64,000 nucleotides of DNA, taken from Deltaproteobacteria bacterium (GTDB lineage: Bacteria; Desulfobacterota; DSM-4660; Desulfatiglandales; HGW-15). This document shows, piece by piece, positions 44,986 through 53,771 of the stretch. Positions within the stretch are counted from its first letter, which is position 1; each line of letters opens with the position of its first letter. The notes beneath the pieces are model-generated. The model had not been told where the DNA came from and made no database searches. It worked only from the letters and a program-made list of their open reading frames with translations. Both the position numbers and the translations under genes were made by a program. The DNA is taken from NCBI GenBank assembly GCA_020060215.1, contig JAGVAP010000061.1, positions 23,143-87,142 on the forward strand, written 5' to 3'.

Positions 44986-46224
44986 ATGGAACGTTTGAAG
45001 ATGGCCAGGGTCCGGCAGCATTTTGCCAGGCCTCGGATTGAAGATGTGGCTGGGGAGATCGGCAGCCAGATGCAGCGCTTTGCCGGAGCGATCCGTCCCG
45101 GGATGTCGATCGCCGTCACGGCAGGGAGCCGGGGCATCAACGGGATCCCCTCGATCCTCCGGACCGTCGTCCTCAACCTTCGCAGGATGGGGGCGGAGCC
45201 GTTCATCATCTCCACCATGGGAAGCCATGGGGGCGGGACGCCTGCGGGACAGGAAAACCTGCTAAGGCACCTCGGGATCACCGAAGAATCGGTGGGGGCC
45301 CCTCTTCGCATCACCTCGGACACCGTCGAAGTGGGGACCACCGAAAAGGGGAGGGTGCTCTACGCCGACGCAGAGGCCGTGAAGGCGGACGGGATCTTCG
45401 TGGTCAACCGGATCAAACCGCATACGGCCTTCCAGGACGCCCTGGCAAGCGGTCTCTTCAAGATGATCACCGTCGGCCTGGGAAAGGTCCCGGGCGCGAC
45501 CCAGGTGCACAACTTCGGGTCCATGGAGATCTATTCGGCCATGGTCGAGCTCGGCCGCATGGCCTTGACCAGGCTGCCCATCCTGGGCGGCCTCGCCATC
45601 GTCGAAAACAGCCTGGATGAGACGGCGCGTCTGGAGGCCGTGCTCCCGCAGGAGATGGAGGAGCGCGAATGCGTGCTCCTGAAGTACGCCACGGGCCTGC
45701 TTCCGCGCCTGCCGCTGGAGGCGCTGGACCTGGTCGTCATCGAGGAGATGGGGAAGAACTTCAGCGGCACGGGGATGGACACCAACGTCATCGGCCGATG
45801 GAAGGGTGTGGAGGTCAGCATGCCCATCAGGCCGGAGATCAGGAGGGTCGTGGTGCTCGGGCTCTCTCCGGCTTCGGAGGGGAATGCGAACGGCATCGGG
45901 CTGGTCGACTTCACCACCCGCAAGCTGGTGGAATCGATCGACTGGAAGGCCACCCTGACCAATGTGCGCACAACCGGGTTTTGGGAGCGCGCCTTCTGCC
46001 CCCCCTTTCCGGGAAGCGACCGCGACGCGGTCCAATGGGCCCTGGAAAGCCTGAAGCAGCCGGCGGAGAAGCCGGTGGTCGCGGCCCGCATCCGAAACAC
46101 CCTCCACCTGGAGGAGCTCTGGTTGACCGAATCGGCCCTGGCAGGGGCGGACCGGTGTGAGAGGGTGGGGGAGTTTTGTCCCCTGGAATTCAACGATGAG
46201 GGGGACCTGCTGCCGGGAAGATAG
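44986..46224 (+). CDS. LarA-like protein (nickel-pincer racemase family)
   Basis: 412 residues related to lactate racemase LarA (DUF2088 N-terminal domain). The motifs STMGSHGGGTPAGQENLL and VVNRIKPHTAFQDALASGLFK keep the His and Lys positions expected to bind the nickel-pincer cofactor and substrate. LarA homologues race or epimerise various 2-hydroxy acids. ATG 44986 follows GCGGGAGG. In this operon it could interconvert isomers of the imported acid before the stereospecific lyase acts. Substrate unknown; larB/C/E are not in the window. Confidence 0.8.
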   Translation: MERLKMARVRQHFARPRIEDVAGEIGSQMQRFAGAIRPGMSIAVTAGSRGINGIPSILRTVVLNLRRMGAEPFIISTMGSHGGGTPAGQENLLRHLGITEESVGAPLRITSDTVEVGTTEKGRVLYADAEAVKADGIFVVNRIKPHTAFQDALASGLFKMITVGLGKVPGATQVHNFGSMEIYSAMVELGRMALTRLPILGGLAIVENSLDETARLEAVLPQEMEERECVLLKYATGLLPRLPLEALDLVVIEEMGKNFSGTGMDTNVIGRWKGVEVSMPIRPEIRRVVVLGLSPASEGNANGIGLVDFTTRKLVESIDWKATLTNVRTTGFWERAFCPPFPGSDRDAVQWALESLKQPAEKPVVAARIRNTLHLEELWLTESALAGADRCERVGEFCPLEFNDEGDLLPGR

Positions 46225-46260
46225 AACGTAGTGCGGGTTGCTGGTGAAGGAAACACCCGG

Positions 46261-46332
46261 CTGCAGGGGCGAGCTCCCGCCCTCGAACCAGGACGGAGCG
46301 AAGGGATCGAAACCGGGAGGTCGCTCCTGCAG
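46261..46332. terminator. Inverted repeat between convergent genes
   Basis: Arms CTGCAGGGGCGAGCTCCCG (46261-46279) and CGGGAGGTCGCTCCTGCAG (46314-46332) pair at 17 of 19 positions, in the gap between the LarA-like gene and the convergent TRAP permease. Could act as a two-way terminator or be another dispersed repeat; there is no U-tract. Confidence 0.5.
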
Positions 46333-46393
46333 AAGACATGAAAAGGATTGAAGCGGTCCGCAACGTGACGACAGACGACCAACCGCGAACGCT

Positions 46394-47704
46394 TCACTGC
46401 ACCATGCTCGGCAGCCACAAGGCGAGGGGCGGCCAGCTGATGATCATGGCCATGATGACGACGTCGAAGAACATGTAGGGGACCGAGGCCTTCACGATAT
46501 CCCCGTAGGTGACGTCCTTGGGGGCCACCCCCTGCATGACGAAGAGCAGCATGCCGAAAGGCGGAGTGATCTGCCCCATCTCCAGGTTGATCAGCATGAG
46601 AACGCCGAACCAGATCGGGTCGAACCCGAGGGCATTGCAGATGGGCATGAAGACCGGCAGGCATACCATCATGATCGAGACCGTCTCCATGAAACATCCC
46701 ATCAGCGCAATGATCACCTGCATCACGATCAGGATGACGATGGGATGCACATCGAGACCCTTGACCAGCTCCACGAGGCCGGACGTTGCACCCGAAAACG
46801 AAAGGATGCTGCTGAATGTCTTTGAGGCCGCGATGATCATGAACACCATGACCGTGACCTCCAGCGATCCCTTCAGGGAGTCCCTGAGCATGGGCCAGTT
46901 GAACCGGCCGTAGGCGATATTGACGACCAGGGTGGCAAGGACGCCGGTTGCGGCCGCTTCCGTCGGGGTGGCCACGCCCAGGATGATCAGTCCCAGGACC
47001 ATGAAGATGATGAAGGCCATGGGGACCATGTATTTCACGGTCAGGAACAGTTTTCTGCGCAAGGGGGTCGGATCGGTTACGAACCGAGGAGCATGGCGAG
47101 GGTCCATCCAAGAGTGGCTCACGATGTACAGCCCGAACATCAGGCCCAGGATCGCCCCCGGAATGGTCCCTGCCAGGAGGATTCCGCTGACCGAGATCTG
47201 ACCGATGCTCGCCAGGACCACGGCAAGGGCCGAAGGGGGGATCAGCATGGCCAGCCCTCCCACCCCGATGATGGGGCCGACGGACATGTATTTGCTGTAC
47301 CCCCGCTTTCTCATCTCGGGCAAGAGAACGGTTCCGAGCATCGCCGTATTGGCCATGGTGGAGCCGCTGGTGGCGGCAAAGATGGTTCCGCTCAGGGCCG
47401 CCAGCAGCCCGAGCCTGCCGGGGAGACGGCCCAGCCACCGATCCAGGATGTCCAGGGTCTCAAAGGCGAGCCTGGAATGGTACATCAACTCGCCCATGAG
47501 GATGAAGAGAGGGACCGGGGTCACCACAAAGGTCGAAAGGGAAGTGAAGATGTGGAGGTTCAGGTGCCTGAGCCCGGCCGAGCCCATGAGAAGGGCGATG
47601 CTGATCACATCCATCAGCAGGAAGGAGAAGGCAATGGGAAACCCCATGAGCAGCAGGAAGACCAGCCCCCCGATAAAGAACAGCAGTACGGCCCACCACT
47701 CCAT
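46394..47704 (-). CDS. dctM: TRAP transporter large permease DctM
   Basis: 436 residues, about 12 membrane segments, with the DctM signatures LMGFPIAFSFLLMDVISIALLM, GSTMANTAMLGTVLLPEM and PTEAAATGVL. Sodium-driven import of an organic acid with the DctP binding protein. Last gene of the leftward operon; 4 bp separate it from dctQ. Confidence 0.95.
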   Translation of the reverse strand: MEWWAVLLFFIGGLVFLLLMGFPIAFSFLLMDVISIALLMGSAGLRHLNLHIFTSLSTFVVTPVPLFILMGELMYHSRLAFETLDILDRWLGRLPGRLGLLAALSGTIFAATSGSTMANTAMLGTVLLPEMRKRGYSKYMSVGPIIGVGGLAMLIPPSALAVVLASIGQISVSGILLAGTIPGAILGLMFGLYIVSHSWMDPRHAPRFVTDPTPLRRKLFLTVKYMVPMAFIIFMVLGLIILGVATPTEAAATGVLATLVVNIAYGRFNWPMLRDSLKGSLEVTVMVFMIIAASKTFSSILSFSGATSGLVELVKGLDVHPIVILIVMQVIIALMGCFMETVSIMMVCLPVFMPICNALGFDPIWFGVLMLINLEMGQITPPFGMLLFVMQGVAPKDVTYGDIVKASVPYMFFDVVIMAMIISWPPLALWLPSMVQ

Positions 47705-47708
47705 CGCG

Positions 47709-48215
47709 CTAGCCTCCGTATCCTTTTCTCAGCCCTTCGATGAACCTTCTCAGGAATTGCAGGGAAAGGAGCAGGAACCCGAAAGGGATCACCATGAGGA
47801 CGTATCCCTTCGGGACATCGACCGCCTGGACATCGATGACGTTTCTTTCGATATGCTCCCATGTGGATGAAGAGCAGAAGTAACAGAGACCCGCGCACAG
47901 GATCAGCCCAAGGAGATTGTGGGCCAGTCCGAAGAGCAGTTTTCCCCGTTCACCGAGGCGGCCCGTGACGATCTGGATGGAAACATGCCGGTTTCTCATC
48001 AGGAGGTAGGCCGTGCCGAGGAACGTGATCCAGAGCATGGCATACTCGTTGAACTGGACCACCCAGATGGGACCCATGATCCTGAGGCTCCGGGTCAGGA
48101 TGGAATAGCAGATCGAAAAGGTGCAGAACAGAAAGAGTCCGGCGGCCACCACGGCCAGTCCGGAGCATAACCTGTCCAGTAGCTTGATCACGGCGCGCTC
48201 CCCTGAACCACTCAT
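47709..48215 (-). CDS. dctQ: TRAP transporter small permease DctQ
   Basis: 168 residues with four membrane segments and the DctQ features WVVQFNEYAMLWITFLGTAYLL and NRHVSIQIV. Couples to DctM. Start at ATG 48215 is tentative because an in-frame choice of GTG further in exists. Between dctP and dctM. Confidence 0.92.
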   Translation of the reverse strand: MSGSGERAVIKLLDRLCSGLAVVAAGLFLFCTFSICYSILTRSLRIMGPIWVVQFNEYAMLWITFLGTAYLLMRNRHVSIQIVTGRLGERGKLLFGLAHNLLGLILCAGLCYFCSSSTWEHIERNVIDVQAVDVPKGYVLMVIPFGFLLLSLQFLRRFIEGLRKGYGG

Positions 48216-48289
48216 TCATTGAATCGCACGGAGGACACAGCGTTGCTCCTTCACCCGCGTCACCCGTGCGATCCGTGTAGTCTTCGGCC

Positions 48290-49294
48290 CTACTGCTTCT
48301 TCGTGATCATCTTGAGGATCTTCTCGCTCTCCACCGGGGCCTTCTTGCTGACCACCTCGTACATGGCTTCCCGGGCGATCTTCTTGTACTTCTCCGCCTC
48401 CGCCGGCGGGAGCTCGATGAAGGTCATCCCTTCCTTCTTGAAAGAGTCATACTCCTCCTTGATCTTCTTTTCGATGTTGCCGAATGCAACGCGCGTCATC
48501 TCATCCGCCTGCCTGGAGAGAAGGTCCTGCAGGTGCTTGGGCAGCTTCTTCCAGACATCCAGGTTCACCAGGAGCGAATGGCAGGGCTGATAGACCCCGG
48601 GGAAGACCAGATACTTCGAGGGCTTCACCAGTCCGAAGTCGCGGATGGTATGGGCCGGGAGGATATAGCCGTCGACCACGCCCCGCTCCATGGCCGTGTA
48701 GACATCCGAAGGGGGCATCTGCACCGGAGAGGCGCCGACCGCCTTCATGAACGGCACATTGGTGGGAGAGACCCTGACCTTCATCCCGTTGAGGTCGGCG
48801 ACGGTCTTGATGGGCTTGTTCAGGAAGAGCTGGAACACCACGCCCGTTCCCGGTCGCCCCAGGTACTGCGCGTTCACCTTCTTGTTGTGGAGCTCGTTCA
48901 GATAATCGAACACGCCCGCGGCCTTTTCCTCCCAGGGCTTCATCTCGGTCAGGCTCATGAGATCCCCTTCAGGCATGACCGACACGTAGTAGCTGGGGGC
49001 GGAGAGGACCAGGTCGACCAGGCCCGTCCGGAGGGCCTCTACCTGCTCATTGGTGTGGATCACGTCGGGCCCCCCCTTGAACACGATCTTGAGCTCGCCC
49101 GGGTGTTTCTGATCCGCCTCTTTCTGCACCTTCTCGATGAACAGCAGGAGATTGGAGGTTTCAAAAGCGGTCTTCGGCCACGCGCTGATGCAGTTGATGG
49201 TGGTGGGCGCCGCAAGGGCCGAGGCCGCTCCGAAAACAAGAAAGGCCCCGACGGTCAGAAGGACGGTTTTCTTCAGGTTCTTCAACTTCGACAT
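48290..49294 (-). CDS. dctP: TRAP transporter substrate-binding protein DctP
   Basis: 334 residues, signal peptide about 1-28 (TVLLTVGAFLVFGAASALAA) and the DctP fold: KPIKTVADLNGMKVRVSPT, the Arg of which pairs with the substrate carboxylate, and MERGVVDGYILPAHTI. ATG 49294 follows GAAAGGAGG. Substrate is not readable from sequence, but the neighbouring 2-hydroxyacid dehydrogenase suggests a hydroxy or oxo acid. Confidence 0.94.
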   Translation of the reverse strand: MSKLKNLKKTVLLTVGAFLVFGAASALAAPTTINCISAWPKTAFETSNLLLFIEKVQKEADQKHPGELKIVFKGGPDVIHTNEQVEALRTGLVDLVLSAPSYYVSVMPEGDLMSLTEMKPWEEKAAGVFDYLNELHNKKVNAQYLGRPGTGVVFQLFLNKPIKTVADLNGMKVRVSPTNVPFMKAVGASPVQMPPSDVYTAMERGVVDGYILPAHTIRDFGLVKPSKYLVFPGVYQPCHSLLVNLDVWKKLPKHLQDLLSRQADEMTRVAFGNIEKKIKEEYDSFKKEGMTFIELPPAEAEKYKKIAREAMYEVVSKKAPVESEKILKMITKKQ

Positions 49295-49335
49295 GGTAAT
49301 GCCTCCTTTCTGATGTTGGCGTTGATGTAAATGCG

Positions 49336-50283
49336 CTAGCTTCGCTCGATGAGGTTGACCAGGTTGCGTCTCTCTCCCCGCAGATACCGCCGCAGGTTCT
49401 CCTGGAAGACCACCACCGCCTGTTTCGTATAGATGTCGGCCATCCCTCCCACATGGGGTGAGATGATCAGGTTCTCCAGTCCCCAGAAGGGATGATCGGA
49501 GGGAAGGGGCTCCTTCCAGAATACGTCCAGGGCCGCGCCGGCGATCTTCCTCTCTTTCAGGACATGGAGAAGGGCATCCTCATCCACCGTCTCTCCCCGG
49601 CCGATGTTCAGGAAGAAGGCCGTGGGCTTCATCCGGGCGAATGCCGCCGCATCGATCATCTTCCGATTCTCCGGGGTGGAGGGGGCGATATCGACCACAT
49701 AATCCGCCTCGGCCATGGCCTCGTGGAGGCGGTCCATACCGAAAAACCGGTCCACGGCATCGACCTTGCGCTGAACCGGATCCACTCCGATCACCGTCAT
49801 CTCGAAGCCCTTGCACTTCCGGGCAAGGGATTCCCCGATGACGCCGATTCCCAGGATGGCCACCTTCTTCTGCCACAGCAGCGAGGTCGGCCAGCGCTGC
49901 CAGACGCGCTGATCCTGGTTCCGGACCATTTGGGGGAACTTGCGGTTGAGCGCGATCATCAGCATGATCGCCAGCTCCGACATCTGAGGACCGTGGATGC
50001 CTCGGGTGGAGGTCAGGATCAGGTCCTTGCGGGCCTTGAACGACGGCAGCTCCTCGATATAGTTGGTTCCGGTGATGATGGTATGGATCCATTTCAGGTC
50101 GGCGGCCCGTCCCAGCAGGGAATCGGAGAAACGAAGCGTCACCAGGACCTCGGCCTGCTCGATCATCCGGGCCGCCAGGTCCTCGTCTCTTGCGGTCATG
50201 AAGTTCACCTGGGGAAATTCCTCGGTCAGATAGCTTTTGAATTCCTCGGGATCATGTTCGCGGGTGTAGATCAAGACGTTCAT
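49336..50283 (-). CDS. D-2-hydroxyacid dehydrogenase, NAD-binding
   Basis: 315 residues of the D-isomer-specific 2-hydroxyacid dehydrogenase family. NAD motif ILGIGVIGESLARKCKG, then the catalytic Arg (APSTPENRK to NIGRGETVDEDALL region), Glu and His (LIISPHVGG). CCAAGGAG precedes ATG 50283. Interconverts a 2-oxo acid and its (R)-hydroxy acid; with the TRAP genes just downstream, the substrate is probably the imported acid. A role like that of the sulfolactate dehydrogenases SlcC/ComC is possible but not shown. Confidence 0.88.
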   Translation of the reverse strand: MNVLIYTREHDPEEFKSYLTEEFPQVNFMTARDEDLAARMIEQAEVLVTLRFSDSLLGRAADLKWIHTIITGTNYIEELPSFKARKDLILTSTRGIHGPQMSELAIMLMIALNRKFPQMVRNQDQRVWQRWPTSLLWQKKVAILGIGVIGESLARKCKGFEMTVIGVDPVQRKVDAVDRFFGMDRLHEAMAEADYVVDIAPSTPENRKMIDAAAFARMKPTAFFLNIGRGETVDEDALLHVLKERKIAGAALDVFWKEPLPSDHPFWGLENLIISPHVGGMADIYTKQAVVVFQENLRRYLRGERRNLVNLIERS

Positions 50284-50396
50284 GTCACAGCTCCTTGGGG
50301 TCTTGCCGGATTCCGGCTTTTCCCGGAACGGCGTAGCTCTACCCGTTCCATTCCCCCCCCCCCTGGGCGGGAGGGGAATGGGGAGGGGGATCGATG

Positions 50397-51587
50397 CTAG
50401 AGGACGATGATTTCCTTGGGCGTCTTGTGGATGCAGGGTGAAAGCCCGTCCTTCGTGACGATGTAATTGTCCGTGACGCCCGCCCAGACCGTTTTGGTGA
50501 CGGCATTGGGGTGAACCGTGAGGTTCATGCCGGCCATGATCTTCAAGGGTTCGTCGTCACGGATGAGCGGCCGTTCCACCAGGTCATACCCCTGTCCGTG
50601 GGCATAGAGTCGGCTCTCGGGGAGGTAACCCTTCCCTGTGAGGAAGGCGTTGTTCGCATCCCAGACCTCCTTGCAGTCGGCGCCCGGCTTCAGCATGCGA
50701 AGGGAGACCTGCTGGGCCTCCAGGGCCGTCCCGAAGGCGTCCTGCAATTCCTGCGAGGGCTTCCCGATCGAGAAGACCCTGCCGACCTCGGTATAGAACC
50801 CGCCCGGCCCGTTGACCTCGATCAGCACCGAGATCTGGTCCCCCTCCTTGACCGTCCTGTTCTGATAGCGGCGAGGTGCAAAGGGCACCGCCGTTCCCTG
50901 AGGCCCCGAGGCGACCAGGATCAGCTGCCGCTCGCTGCCGCTCAGGGTCGTGTGATAGAGGGCCTCGGCATAGATCTCGAAGTCCTTCATGCCCGGCTTG
51001 ATGGTCCTGCTCAGGTGCTCCATGGCCGCGTCCTGCAGCGCCGCGGTTCCCTGGATCAGCTCCAGCTCTTCCGGGCTCTTGACCACCTTGATGCGGTCCA
51101 CGTCGTCGGTTGCATCCACAAAGACGGCGCCGGGGAGATTTCTGCTGACGTATTCAAAGAAATTCATCGGGATGTAGGACTTTCCCACGAGGCCGATGGT
51201 GGCTCCCTTCTTTGCTTTCAGGACGCCGACCACGAGCTCGGCGTCATAGGTGCCGGTGTAGTGAGCGGACGGGAAGTAGGGCGCACCCAGCCTCTGTTTG
51301 ACGCCTCGAACCGCCCACGGAGGGGGTCCCGGGTCCGCAGGAGGCCTTGCCCCGGGGGAGACCAGGGTCATCTCCTCGTCTGCCGCAAAGATGACCGTGT
51401 AGGGATAGCTGTGCCTCGCCGGGATGTCCGTAAACCATTTGACATAACCCCCGAGGAACTCCTCATCGTTGCGCGCGATGAGATAATCGATCTTGCGTGA
51501 CTTCATCATCTCGCGAACAGCCTTCCAGCGACGCTCCAACTCGGCATCGGAAATGGACGTGCTCAATCGCTGTTTCGGGTCTTCCAT
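50397..51587 (-). CDS. M24 (creatinase/Xaa-Pro peptidase) family protein, altered metal site
   Basis: 396 residues. N-terminal creatinase-N domain (about 1-165) and a C-terminal pita-bread fold. Usual M24 metal ligands are not all kept: the DxG strand reads VLIEVNGPGGF, the second Asp of the SDxTR motif is Glu (FYTEVGR), and the last Glu of the EDT motif is replaced (AGVTDNYI). The His in YAHGQGYD is kept. It therefore may not be a peptidase; creatinase works without metal on a C-N bond, and other family members cleave amide or dimethyl-sulfonio substrates. Downstream are the dehydrogenase and the TRAP genes in the same direction. Confidence 0.8.
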   Translation of the reverse strand: MEDPKQRLSTSISDAELERRWKAVREMMKSRKIDYLIARNDEEFLGGYVKWFTDIPARHSYPYTVIFAADEEMTLVSPGARPPADPGPPPWAVRGVKQRLGAPYFPSAHYTGTYDAELVVGVLKAKKGATIGLVGKSYIPMNFFEYVSRNLPGAVFVDATDDVDRIKVVKSPEELELIQGTAALQDAAMEHLSRTIKPGMKDFEIYAEALYHTTLSGSERQLILVASGPQGTAVPFAPRRYQNRTVKEGDQISVLIEVNGPGGFYTEVGRVFSIGKPSQELQDAFGTALEAQQVSLRMLKPGADCKEVWDANNAFLTGKGYLPESRLYAHGQGYDLVERPLIRDDEPLKIMAGMNLTVHPNAVTKTVWAGVTDNYIVTKDGLSPCIHKTPKEIIVL

Positions 51588-51654
51588 AGGTTCATCCCCC
51601 TTTCAAAGATGTCTACATGCTCACGAAGACACAATGTCCAACTGCAGAACCGCA

Positions 51655-51751
51655 GAATGTCCAACCGCAGAAGCAAGAGACAAGAAGAAGGACATCTTGC
51701 GTTCTGCCTTGTACGTCGGGCATTCATCCATTCCCTTGGACATTGGACATT
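51655..51751 (-). repeat. 97-bp inverted repeat, copy B
   Basis: Reverse complement of 43715-43811 with one mismatch. It lies between the M24 gene and the IclR gene. The two copies are 7.8 kb apart and oppositely oriented, so they bracket tctC, the LarA-like gene and the whole M24-dehydrogenase-TRAP set. Confidence 0.9.
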
Positions 51752-51753
51752 CC

Positions 51754-52533
51754 CTACCCGCTGTACCCCAACCGCCTTGAAATCAGATCAGCCGCGCGCA
51801 TGACCAGGGGCACGAACCTTTCCAGTGCGCCATTCTCGGCCATTCGGTACACGGGGCCGGCCGTGCTGACCGCTGCGACCACCTTCCCGCTCCGGTCTCT
51901 GATCGGGGCCGCCAGCGACAGGACCTCCCCCTCGTTCTCGGCGTAATCCATCGCATATCCCGATCGCCGGACCTTCTCCAGTTCGGCCCTGAGATCCGCA
52001 ACCCGGGTGATGGTGTTCCCCGTGCGCCGCTTCAGTTGGACGGTGCGGAGATACGCCTTGAGCTCTTCCTCGCTCAGATGGGCGAGCAGCACCTTCCCCG
52101 TCCCCGTGCAGTAGGCGGGCAGCTTCCGGCCGACGTAGGACATCATCCGGATGGGCCGGGAGCATTCGACCTTGTCGATATACACGACCTCATTTTCTCG
52201 AAGGATGCTCAGATGGGTGCTTTCATTGCACCGGGCCGCCAGCTCCGAAAGATGGGGTCTCGCGGCCTGAGGGATTCCGGTCAGGTTGATGTAGACGCTG
52301 CCGATCTGGTACAGCTTGATGGTGAGGCCGTATCGGCCGCTCTCAGGGTCTCTTTCGAGGAGCCCCGCCTTTTCCAGGGAAAAGAGGAGCCTTGTGACCG
52401 CGGCCTTGTTCAGTCCCAGGTTCCTGGAGATCTCCGCATGGGTGGAGGTGGGTTTTTCCAGGCTGAAGGATTCGAGGATCTGCGAAGCCCGAAGAACCGA
52501 GTTGATCGCGTACCTCTCGCCTGCTGGATTCAT
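51754..52533 (-). CDS. IclR-family transcription regulator
   Basis: 259 residues from ATG 52533: N-terminal winged helix (AINSVLRASQILESF, HAEISRNLGLNKAAVTRLLFSLEKAGLLE) and a C-terminal effector-binding domain (about 85-259) with the usual PAYCTGTGKVLLAHLSEEEL segment. GTG 52542 is an alternative start. It is first in the leftward catabolic group and lies next to a perfect palindrome. Likely controls the TRAP/M24 genes and itself in response to the substrate. Confidence 0.92.
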   Translation of the reverse strand: MNPAGERYAINSVLRASQILESFSLEKPTSTHAEISRNLGLNKAAVTRLLFSLEKAGLLERDPESGRYGLTIKLYQIGSVYINLTGIPQAARPHLSELAARCNESTHLSILRENEVVYIDKVECSRPIRMMSYVGRKLPAYCTGTGKVLLAHLSEEELKAYLRTVQLKRRTGNTITRVADLRAELEKVRRSGYAMDYAENEGEVLSLAAPIRDRSGKVVAAVSTAGPVYRMAENGALERFVPLVMRAADLISRRLGYSG

Positions 52534-52544
52534 GAAGCGCACCT

Positions 52545-52562
52545 GGTTTCAATATTGAAACC
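52545..52562. promoter_or_regulatory. Likely IclR operator
   Basis: GGTTTCAATATTGAAACC is a perfect 18-bp palindrome with an AT-rich centre, placed 12-29 bp before the regulator's ATG. Several IclR-family proteins (KdgR type) bind TGAAAC/GTTTCA-like palindromes, so autoregulation is likely. Confidence 0.7.
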
Positions 52563-52684
52563 CAGATTATGATGCGAAACTCCTTGGTGTCAAGGGAAAT
52601 GGGTCGCGGGGTCCAGGGTCCGGAAGTCGAGGTCCGGATCCACGGCCAAATATCACCTGAGCCCGAGACGCGGTTCGCAAATGC

Positions 52685-52772
52685 GTAGGATGGGTGGAGC
52701 GGAGCGAAACCCATCGGCTTTGACCTGGCGCGCCTTGAATGGATGGGTTTCGCTCCGCTCCACCCATCCTAC
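52685..52772. repeat. Perfect 31-bp inverted repeat pair
   Basis: The gap 52543-53070 has no gene. Arms at 52685-52715 and 52742-52772 are exact reverse complements (core GTAGGATGGGTGGAGCGGAG), with a 26-bp loop. A single near-identical copy is at 23523-23554. From 52873 to 53005 follows a CCAAAT-type palindromic repeat (also at 3130 and 41508). Confidence 0.9.
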
Positions 52773-53070
52773 AATCCCGTCAAGGGAACTTGGGTTTCGA
52801 GGTCACGGGGTCCAATCAAGGGTCGTGGGTGGGTGGAAGAACCGGATGGGCTCGGGATGAAGAAGGAATCGTTGAAATCCAAATGCCAAAACCCCAAATG
52901 AGCAATCAAGCCCAAAGGACAAAATCGAAACAAGGCCCCTGAATCAGAGGGACTCAGGTTCTGGATCTGGCCTTTGACATTGCTCCTTTTGGCTTTGACA
53001 CTAGGCCGGGGTCCGGGCTGCAAGCGGCAGTCCGAGGCGTCTCACACCCGAAGCCCAAGCCCCGGGCCTT

Positions 53071-53592
53071 TTAGGCCGTTTTGAGGCCCCCCGACATGAA
53101 TCCCTCCAGGATCTTCACGGAGGCCTTTTTCGCCTTGGACCGGTGGAGATCTTCGACCGCTCCGAATCCGAGGGCCCTGGTCGTGCAGGTGTGCACGCAG
53201 GCCGGGTCCATGCCCGCGGCGACCCGGTCAACACAAAGATTGCACTTGCTCATCTTTTCACCGGGAAGGAAGCGGGGAGCCCCGAAGGGGCAGACCATGG
53301 CGCATGCCCTGCATCCGATGCACAGGTTCTGGTCCACGTGGACCACGCCCGAATCCGCATCCCGGAAGATGGCCTTTTTCGGGCACACGTTCAGGCATGG
53401 GGCGTCCGTGCAGTGAAAGCACGCCAGGGACACAAAGTGGATCTGCGCGGAGGGGTACTCTCCGGTCTCCACCCGGACAACCTGCCGGAAGGAAGGCCCC
53501 TCGGGCGGCAGGTCGTTCTGGTCCATGCAGGCCACCACGCACGCCATGCATCCTGTGCAGCGAGCCAGATCAAAGGAAAAACCCAGTTGCAT
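53071..53592 (-). CDS. 4Fe-4S ferredoxin, DmsB/HycB type, subunit of a Mo enzyme
   Basis: 173 residues with four clusters of Cys (CTGCMACVVAC, CFHCTDAPCLNVCP, CIGCRACAMVCPFG and CNLCVDRVAAGMDPACVHTC), the electron-transfer subunit layout of DMSO reductase-like complexes. ATG 53592 is set by GGGAGGATA upstream; the longer frame lacks a ribosome site. It follows the catalytic Mo subunit by about 180 bp, so the two probably form a complex in the cytoplasm. Confidence 0.9.
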   Translation of the reverse strand: MQLGFSFDLARCTGCMACVVACMDQNDLPPEGPSFRQVVRVETGEYPSAQIHFVSLACFHCTDAPCLNVCPKKAIFRDADSGVVHVDQNLCIGCRACAMVCPFGAPRFLPGEKMSKCNLCVDRVAAGMDPACVHTCTTRALGFGAVEDLHRSKAKKASVKILEGFMSGGLKTA

Positions 53593-53771
53593 AGTATCCT
53601 CCCGTAAGCGTCGGTCATGAAACATATGGAACAAGCCCGCGTCGGCAACCGTAAATGCATCTACTTTTCAGTAGCCAGCCAGAGTAACGCGGACACGTTC
53701 ATACGGAACTTTTCAGGCTTCTCCATCCTGTCCATCCTGTTGATCCTGTCTGGCCTCTTTCATGTCTTCGA

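Noticed and set aside
45531..47438. Open frame of about 635 codons across dctM and the LarA-like gene
   Set aside because: It crosses two well-supported convergent genes and has no recognisable domains.
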